The notes below the pieces were generated by a model. The model had not been told where the DNA came from. It saw nothing but the letters and a program-made list of their open reading frames with translations, and did not search any database. A DNA stretch of 10,531 nucleotides from an uncultured Caulobacteraceae bacterium. Its GTDB lineage: Bacteria; Pseudomonadota; Alphaproteobacteria; Caulobacterales; Caulobacteraceae. Location: contig CALEOQ010000206.1 in assembly GCA_937910255.1 (NCBI GenBank), forward strand, positions 1 to 10,531, read 5' to 3'. Shown here piece by piece: positions 6,391 through 10,531 of the stretch. Both the position numbers and the translations under genes were made by a program. How positions within the stretch are numbered: the stretch's first letter is position 1; every line of letters begins with the position of its first letter.

Positions 6391-6427
6391 CCTGAAAACA
6401 CCGCTCAACGTCGAAGCCTGAAATCCC

Positions 6428-7462
<1,035 letters not shown>

Positions 7463-7529
7463 TGGGGCGCCTGCGGCCCCAGCTCTTGGCCCCCTTGCCC
7501 AAATCCCGCCGCCGGGCCAACGTCGCCCC

Positions 7530-8003
7530 ATGAGTCAGCGCAAGTTCCTCGTCATCGCCGACGACACGCCCGAATTCCAGACCGCCCTGCGGTTCGCCTG
7601 CCGGCGCGCCCGCTCCACCGGCGGCCACCTGGCCATGCTGCGGGTGATCGAGCCGGCGGTGTTCGAGCACTGGTCGGGGGTTCGCGAGGAGATCGAGCGC
7701 CAGGCCCGGGCCGAGGCCGAGGCCTTCCTGCAGAAGATGGCCGAGTTCGTCATCGCCGAGACCGGGGCGGCGCCGGAGTTCATCATCGTCAACGCCGAGA
7801 GCGCCCGCCAGGCCCTGCGCAGCGTCATCGCCGAGGATCCGGACATCAAGATCCTGGTCTTGGGCGCGGCCCCCCATGGTCGAGGCCCCGGCCCGCTGGT
7901 GGCCTCCATCGCCAAGGAGGGCATCCGCTGGGGCGGGCGCAACCTGCCGGTCACCGTGGTGCCAGGCGAGCTGACCGACGAAGAGATCGCCGACCTGGCC
8001 TGA
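7530..8003 (+). CDS. Universal stress protein, UspA family
   Basis: The 157-residue single Usp domain is the normal length for small Usp proteins. It starts with the beta-1 strand FLVIADDTPEF (6-16), has the ALRFACRRA helix, and contains an ATP-binding-type segment LVLGAAPHGRGPGPLVAS (109-126), a form of G-x2-G-x9-G-S/T. It ends with the strand NLPVTVVPG (138-146). Members bind ATP or AMP and help in stress survival; the precise role here is unknown. In many Alphaproteobacteria a Usp gene follows trpS, which fits this call. ATG 7530 lacks a strong Shine-Dalgarno sequence. The gene converges with the LprI-like gene: its stop at 8001-8003 is only 3 bases from the stop of the opposite gene, leaving no room for separate terminators. 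Confidence 0.88.
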   Translation: MSQRKFLVIADDTPEFQTALRFACRRARSTGGHLAMLRVIEPAVFEHWSGVREEIERQARAEAEAFLQKMAEFVIAETGAAPEFIIVNAESARQALRSVIAEDPDIKILVLGAAPHGRGPGPLVASIAKEGIRWGGRNLPVTVVPGELTDEEIADLA

Positions 8004-8006
8004 TCG

Positions 8007-8750
8007 CTACCAGGACGACGGCCAGGGCGGCGGCTCCGCCGGCGGGGCCACATCGGCCTGGGCCTGCAGTTCGGCGATGCGCGCCTCATAGACCTCAGCC
8101 ACCGCCTCCGGGGCGGCGAAGGCGGCGTCCTCCCGGGCGCGGAGCCAGCGCCGCTGCTGCCGCTCCAACCGCCAGTCGGGCACGCCGGCCTCCAGGGCCT
8201 GTTGGTAGGCGGCGTTCAGCCGCTGGTCGGCGGCGGCCAGGACCGGATCGGCGCAGACCACCCGCTCGCCCTGGCTGCGGGCGCGACGGCAGTCGAAGCT
8301 GGGGGCGAAGCTCAGATTGGCCGGTTGGCGCAGGGCCGGCCGGGCCGGGGGCGCCGGCTCAGGTCCACTCTCTGGCGGCGCCTCGGCCATCTCCAGCGGC
8401 GGCTCATAGACCGGCGGCGGATTGTGCGGCGCGGCCTGGGCCATGTCCTCGGGCAGGACCTCCAGGGCCGCCCCAGGCGCCACGGCGCCGGGCGGCGGCG
8501 GCGCGGGCTGGTCGGCGACCTCGATGTCCAGGGTCTGCGCGCCCTCAGGCGCCATGTCGGGCAGGTCGTCGCCCAGGGTGAGGCCCAGGGCGGCGACGCC
8601 CAGGACGGCGGCGGCGAGGCCGCCGGCGATCCACAGGCCGCGCCGCCGCGGGGGCGGGGTCTGGGGCGCTACCGGCTCGATCCGCAGGTCGGCGGCGTCG
8701 ACATAGGCGCCGGGCTTGCCGGCTTCGGGGTCTTGGGCGTCGAGGTTCAT
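8007..8750 (-). CDS. Membrane-anchored protein with LprI-like (DUF1311) domain
   Basis: The protein has 247 residues in four parts. A cytoplasmic N-terminus (1-37) ends in the positive patch PPPRRR. One membrane helix follows (about 39-60, WIAGGLAAAVLGVAALGLTL). Next is a long Pro/Ala/Glu-rich linker (about 62-145), presumably periplasmic. The C-terminal domain (about 150-230) resembles the lysozyme-inhibitor LprI/DUF1311 family: FDCRRARSQGERVVCADPVL, then LAAADQRLNAAYQQAL, then QRRWLRARED. C154 and C166 would form the disulfide typical of this domain. Some family members inhibit lysozyme, but most have no tested function. Start ATG 8748-8750 has AAGG upstream at a rather long spacing. The gene is divergent from the GNAT gene, with a 120-bp shared upstream region. 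Confidence 0.75.
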   Translation of the reverse strand: MNLDAQDPEAGKPGAYVDAADLRIEPVAPQTPPPRRRGLWIAGGLAAAVLGVAALGLTLGDDLPDMAPEGAQTLDIEVADQPAPPPPGAVAPGAALEVLPEDMAQAAPHNPPPVYEPPLEMAEAPPESGPEPAPPARPALRQPANLSFAPSFDCRRARSQGERVVCADPVLAAADQRLNAAYQQALEAGVPDWRLERQQRRWLRAREDAAFAAPEAVAEVYEARIAELQAQADVAPPAEPPPWPSSW

Positions 8751-8870
8751 GGGTCGATTGACCTTGATTCAGACAGGCCACCGGCGGGGACCGACAGCCG
8801 CTATCGACAAATTTCACCGCCTACGCCTGAATTGCGGCTGAACGATGCGACCGGGGCGGGAGTAAACACC
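8751..8870. promoter_or_regulatory. Divergent intergenic region between the LprI-like and GNAT genes
   Basis: This 120-bp region must hold the promoters of both divergent genes. A GCTAT box at 8800-8804 resembles the start of a Caulobacter-type -10 element, but no convincing -35 partner was seen. One GANTC site, GATTC at 8766-8770, would be a CcrM methylation target if this is a Caulobacterales genome. No hairpin or repeat of note was found. Confidence 0.3.
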
Positions 8871-9437
8871 ATGACCATCACGATGACCGACAGCCAGGCC
8901 CTGGGGCCGACCCTGGAGACCGCCCGGCTGATCCTGCGTCCGCCGGTCCTGGCCGACTTCGAACCCTGGTGCGCCTTTTCCGCCGACGCGGAGGCGGCCC
9001 GCTATATCGGCGGGCCGATGAATCCGGCCCAGGTCTGGCGCTCGATGATGACCATCAGTGGCTCCTGGGCGCTGGAGGGCTTTTCCATGTTCTCGGTGAT
9101 CGAGAAGGAGAGCGGCCGCTGGATCGGCCGGCTGGGGCCGTGGCGCCCGCACGGCTGGCCCGGGACCGAGGTGGGCTGGGGGATCATCCGCGACTGCTGG
9201 GGCCGGGGCTATGCGCCCGAGGGCGCGACCGCGGCCATGGACTGGGCGTTCGACCACCTGGGCTGGGACGAGGTGATCCACACGATCGAGGCCGATAACG
9301 CCAACTCCCAGGCCGTGGCCCGGCGCCTGGGCTCGGCGGTGCTGCGCCAGGCCCGCCTGCCCCTGCCGATGGATGTCGAGGTCGATGTCTGGGGCCAGAG
9401 CCGGGCAGACTGGCGCGCCCGCCCAGGCGGCCGCTAG
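8871..9437 (+). CDS. GNAT-family N-acetyltransferase, RimJ/RimL type
   Basis: The 188-residue protein would transfer an acetyl group from acetyl-CoA to an amine; the substrate is unknown. ATG 8871 is chosen because GGGAG (8858-8862) lies 8 bases upstream; ATG 8883 is an alternative, and the much longer upstream open frame is only the antisense of the LprI-like gene. The N-terminal LETARLILRPPVLADFEPW (15-33) is typical of the RimL-like subfamily (Acetyltransf_3). The acetyl-CoA pyrophosphate-binding motif is RDCWGRGYA (107-115), following EVGWGII. The later TIEADNANSQAVARRLG (138-154) is the classic motif in which the substrate-side Asn/Ser precedes the last helix. Its stop overlaps the stop of the opposite-strand LytTR gene in the palindrome CTAG (9434-9437). 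Confidence 0.9.
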   Translation: MTITMTDSQALGPTLETARLILRPPVLADFEPWCAFSADAEAARYIGGPMNPAQVWRSMMTISGSWALEGFSMFSVIEKESGRWIGRLGPWRPHGWPGTEVGWGIIRDCWGRGYAPEGATAAMDWAFDHLGWDEVIHTIEADNANSQAVARRLGSAVLRQARLPLPMDVEVDVWGQSRADWRARPGGR

Positions 9438-10309
9438 TACCAGCCCGCCGCCCGGAGCTGGCGCGAATAGGTGCGGCTGACGGGGACCTCGGTCCCGTCC
9501 TTCAGGGTCAGGACGGCGCGGCCGTCGCCCCGCCTGACATCTGCGATGGCGCGCCTGGCCACCCACCATGACCGGTGCGCCTGGGCGCCTTCCAGACCCT
9601 CCAGCTCCCCGACCGCATCGCCCAGCCGCATGAGGATCAGGTCCTGGCCCCGGGAGGTGTGCAGGCGCAGATAGTGATCCTCAGCCTCGATGGCGTAGAG
9701 TTCCGCGCCGCGCAGGCGCAGGGGCAGGCGCTCCAGGAACCGCACGGGCTTTGGCGGCGCCGGAACGACGCTGAGCTGGCGCATGGCCTGCCGGCGGCTT
9801 TCGACCAGGGTGTTCAGCACCGTCATGGCCAGGGCCAGGATGAAGACGCTGCCGAACAGATAGGGCAGGCCGCGCCAGGGAATCCGGTGATCGAAGGCCA
9901 GCCAGTTGGCGGTCCAGACCATGCCGGTGAAGGGGCCGGCCATGGCCAGGGCGGCGAACAGGCAGCTGCGCCATACGCCCTCATGGGGGCCGTCCTCGTC
10001 CCCGCGGCTGGGAAAGAATATCCGGGCGATGAACCCGCCCCAGAGGGCGCCGATCGCCATCATGGGCAGCCAGTAGGCCAGCCGCAGTCCCATGGGGGTG
10101 TCTTCGTCCACAAAGGCGCCCGACACCGCCAGGAAGCCGCCCACAGCCAGGGCGAGGCCGAAGCCCCTCAGCCAGCCGGCGCGGTCGTCATAGGGACCCC
10201 AGGCCAGCGGACGTTCTGTCGCCGACGTTTCGTCGATGGCGGCCGGCGGCGGTTCACGACGGCCAGACGTCATTTTGCGAAACCGCGCTGGTCGCTTGTC
10301 CGTCCTCAA
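9434..10309 (-). CDS. Membrane-bound LytTR-family transcriptional regulator
   Basis: A C-terminal LytTR DNA-binding domain (about 190-289) is joined to an N-terminal membrane part with about four helices (near 48-66, 77-97, 115-133, 148-168). LytTR landmarks are ELYAIEAEDHYLRLHT, DLILMRLGDAVGELEG, QAHRSWWVARRAI and EVPVSRTYSRQLRAAGW. There is no response-regulator receiver domain, so the signal is probably sensed through the membrane part (inference). TTG 10309 is preferred because GGAG (10317-10320) lies 7 bases upstream and gives 291 residues. ATG 10273 (279 residues, no RBS) is the alternative. The open frame runs on without a stop into adapter sequence up to 10483, so any longer N-terminus is false. 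It is divergent from the truncated gene at 10360, with only 50 bases between the starts; co-regulation is possible. Confidence 0.85.
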   Translation of the reverse strand: MRTDKRPARFRKMTSGRREPPPAAIDETSATERPLAWGPYDDRAGWLRGFGLALAVGGFLAVSGAFVDEDTPMGLRLAYWLPMMAIGALWGGFIARIFFPSRGDEDGPHEGVWRSCLFAALAMAGPFTGMVWTANWLAFDHRIPWRGLPYLFGSVFILALAMTVLNTLVESRRQAMRQLSVVPAPPKPVRFLERLPLRLRGAELYAIEAEDHYLRLHTSRGQDLILMRLGDAVGELEGLEGAQAHRSWWVARRAIADVRRGDGRAVLTLKDGTEVPVSRTYSRQLRAAGWY

Positions 10310-10346
10310 TCCTTCTCTCCGCCCAGACCGCGGCCCGCCGCCGCCC

Positions 10347-10383
10347 AAGGAGATAGACGATGTCGCTCGCCCCGCAAGATAGC
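10347..10383 (+). CDS. Start of a divergent gene, cut off by adapter after eight codons
   Basis: AAGGAG (10347-10352), a near-perfect Shine-Dalgarno sequence, lies 7 bases before ATG 10360. The frame reads MSLAPQDS and then meets adapter sequence at 10384. The rest of the gene is missing from this assembly, so its product cannot be named. It is divergent from the LytTR regulator gene and could be its target or partner (inference). The coordinates include the ribosome binding site; the coding part is 10360-10383. Confidence 0.6.
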
Positions 10384-10531
10384 AGATCGGAAGAGCACAC
10401 GTCTGAACTCCAGTCACGTCGTAACCTCGTATGCCGTCTTCTGCTTGAAAAAAAAAAACCCCTCCCCCCCCCCCCCTCCCCACCCCCCCACAAACTCACC
10501 CACCTTCCATCATTACACACCCTACTACCTC
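10384..10531. other. Sequencing artefact: Illumina adapter read-through, A run and C-rich noise
   Basis: Bases 10384-10417 match the standard Illumina TruSeq read-1 3' adapter, beginning AGATCGGAAGAGCACACG. An index follows at 10418-10423 (GTCGTA if 6 bases). The P7 flank then runs to 10447 and begins AC where AT is expected, so there is one mismatch, or else an 8-base index with two bases lost. An 11-base A run (10448-10458) and C-rich low-complexity sequence follow, as seen when reads run past the end of the molecule. None of this is genomic. The contig was not adapter-trimmed here. Confidence 0.97.

Noticed and set aside
5970..6427. T-box riboswitch upstream of trpS
   Set aside because: No T-box consensus or Stem I-like architecture was seen, and T-boxes are not expected in Alphaproteobacteria. 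A leader-peptide model fits better.
7463..7481. Hairpin after trpS (TGGGGC pairing with GCCCCA) as an intrinsic terminator
   Set aside because: The stem has only 6 bp and is followed by GCTCTTGG rather than a T-run; the pairing also comes from the tandem duplication.
10459..10531. C-rich stretch as a genuine low-complexity or G-quadruplex region
   Set aside because: It follows directly on adapter and an A run and has a composition unlike the rest of the window, so it is read noise.

Overview
The window is a GC-rich chromosomal segment (about two thirds G+C or more by eye) whose proteins look alphaproteobacterial, most likely Caulobacterales (Caulobacter/Phenylobacterium-like). The grounds are the murJ-trpS-universal stress protein order, a thiolase/DUF35 pair beside an acyl-CoA ligase, a membrane-anchored LytTR regulator, and palindromic intergenic repeats of a kind common in alphaproteobacterial genomes. 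This placement is inference. The right end is not genomic: from 10384 the sequence is Illumina adapter read-through, an A run and C-rich noise, so this is a contig end.

Layout. 1-639: C-terminal part of an AMP-forming acyl-CoA ligase. 863-2469: a thiolase-fold protein lacking the usual nucleophilic cysteine, followed closely by its probable partner, a Zn-ribbon/OB-fold (DUF35) protein. Together these suggest CoA-thioester breakdown of lipid, steroid-like or other acyl substrates. 2624-4255: an orphan OppA-type (SBP family 5) lipoprotein. 4287-5969: the lipid II flippase MurJ. 6428-7462: tryptophanyl-tRNA synthetase TrpS. 7530-8003: a UspA-type protein. From there the genes alternate strands: LprI-like membrane protein (-), GNAT acetyltransferase (+), LytTR regulator (-), and the first eight codons of a divergent gene (+) cut off by the adapter.

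Four copies (86-89 bp) of one palindromic repeat lie 3' of plus-strand genes (658-746, 2490-2575, 5998-6084, 6124-6210). Each has two 9-bp hairpins with 5-nt loops. The loops of the two arms are complementary or nearly so, although the arm stems differ from each other. The 458-bp gap before trpS holds two of these repeats. It also holds a short ORF with the codons TGG-CGA-TGG, a direct repeat and alternative pairings. This is a candidate tryptophan-sensing leader for trpS, not a proven one.

Most useful leads: the possible trpS leader peptide, the paired-loop repeat family, the cysteine-less thiolase/DUF35 pair, and the adapter chimera. The adapter creates a false N-terminus for the last minus-strand protein and hides the start of a real gene.
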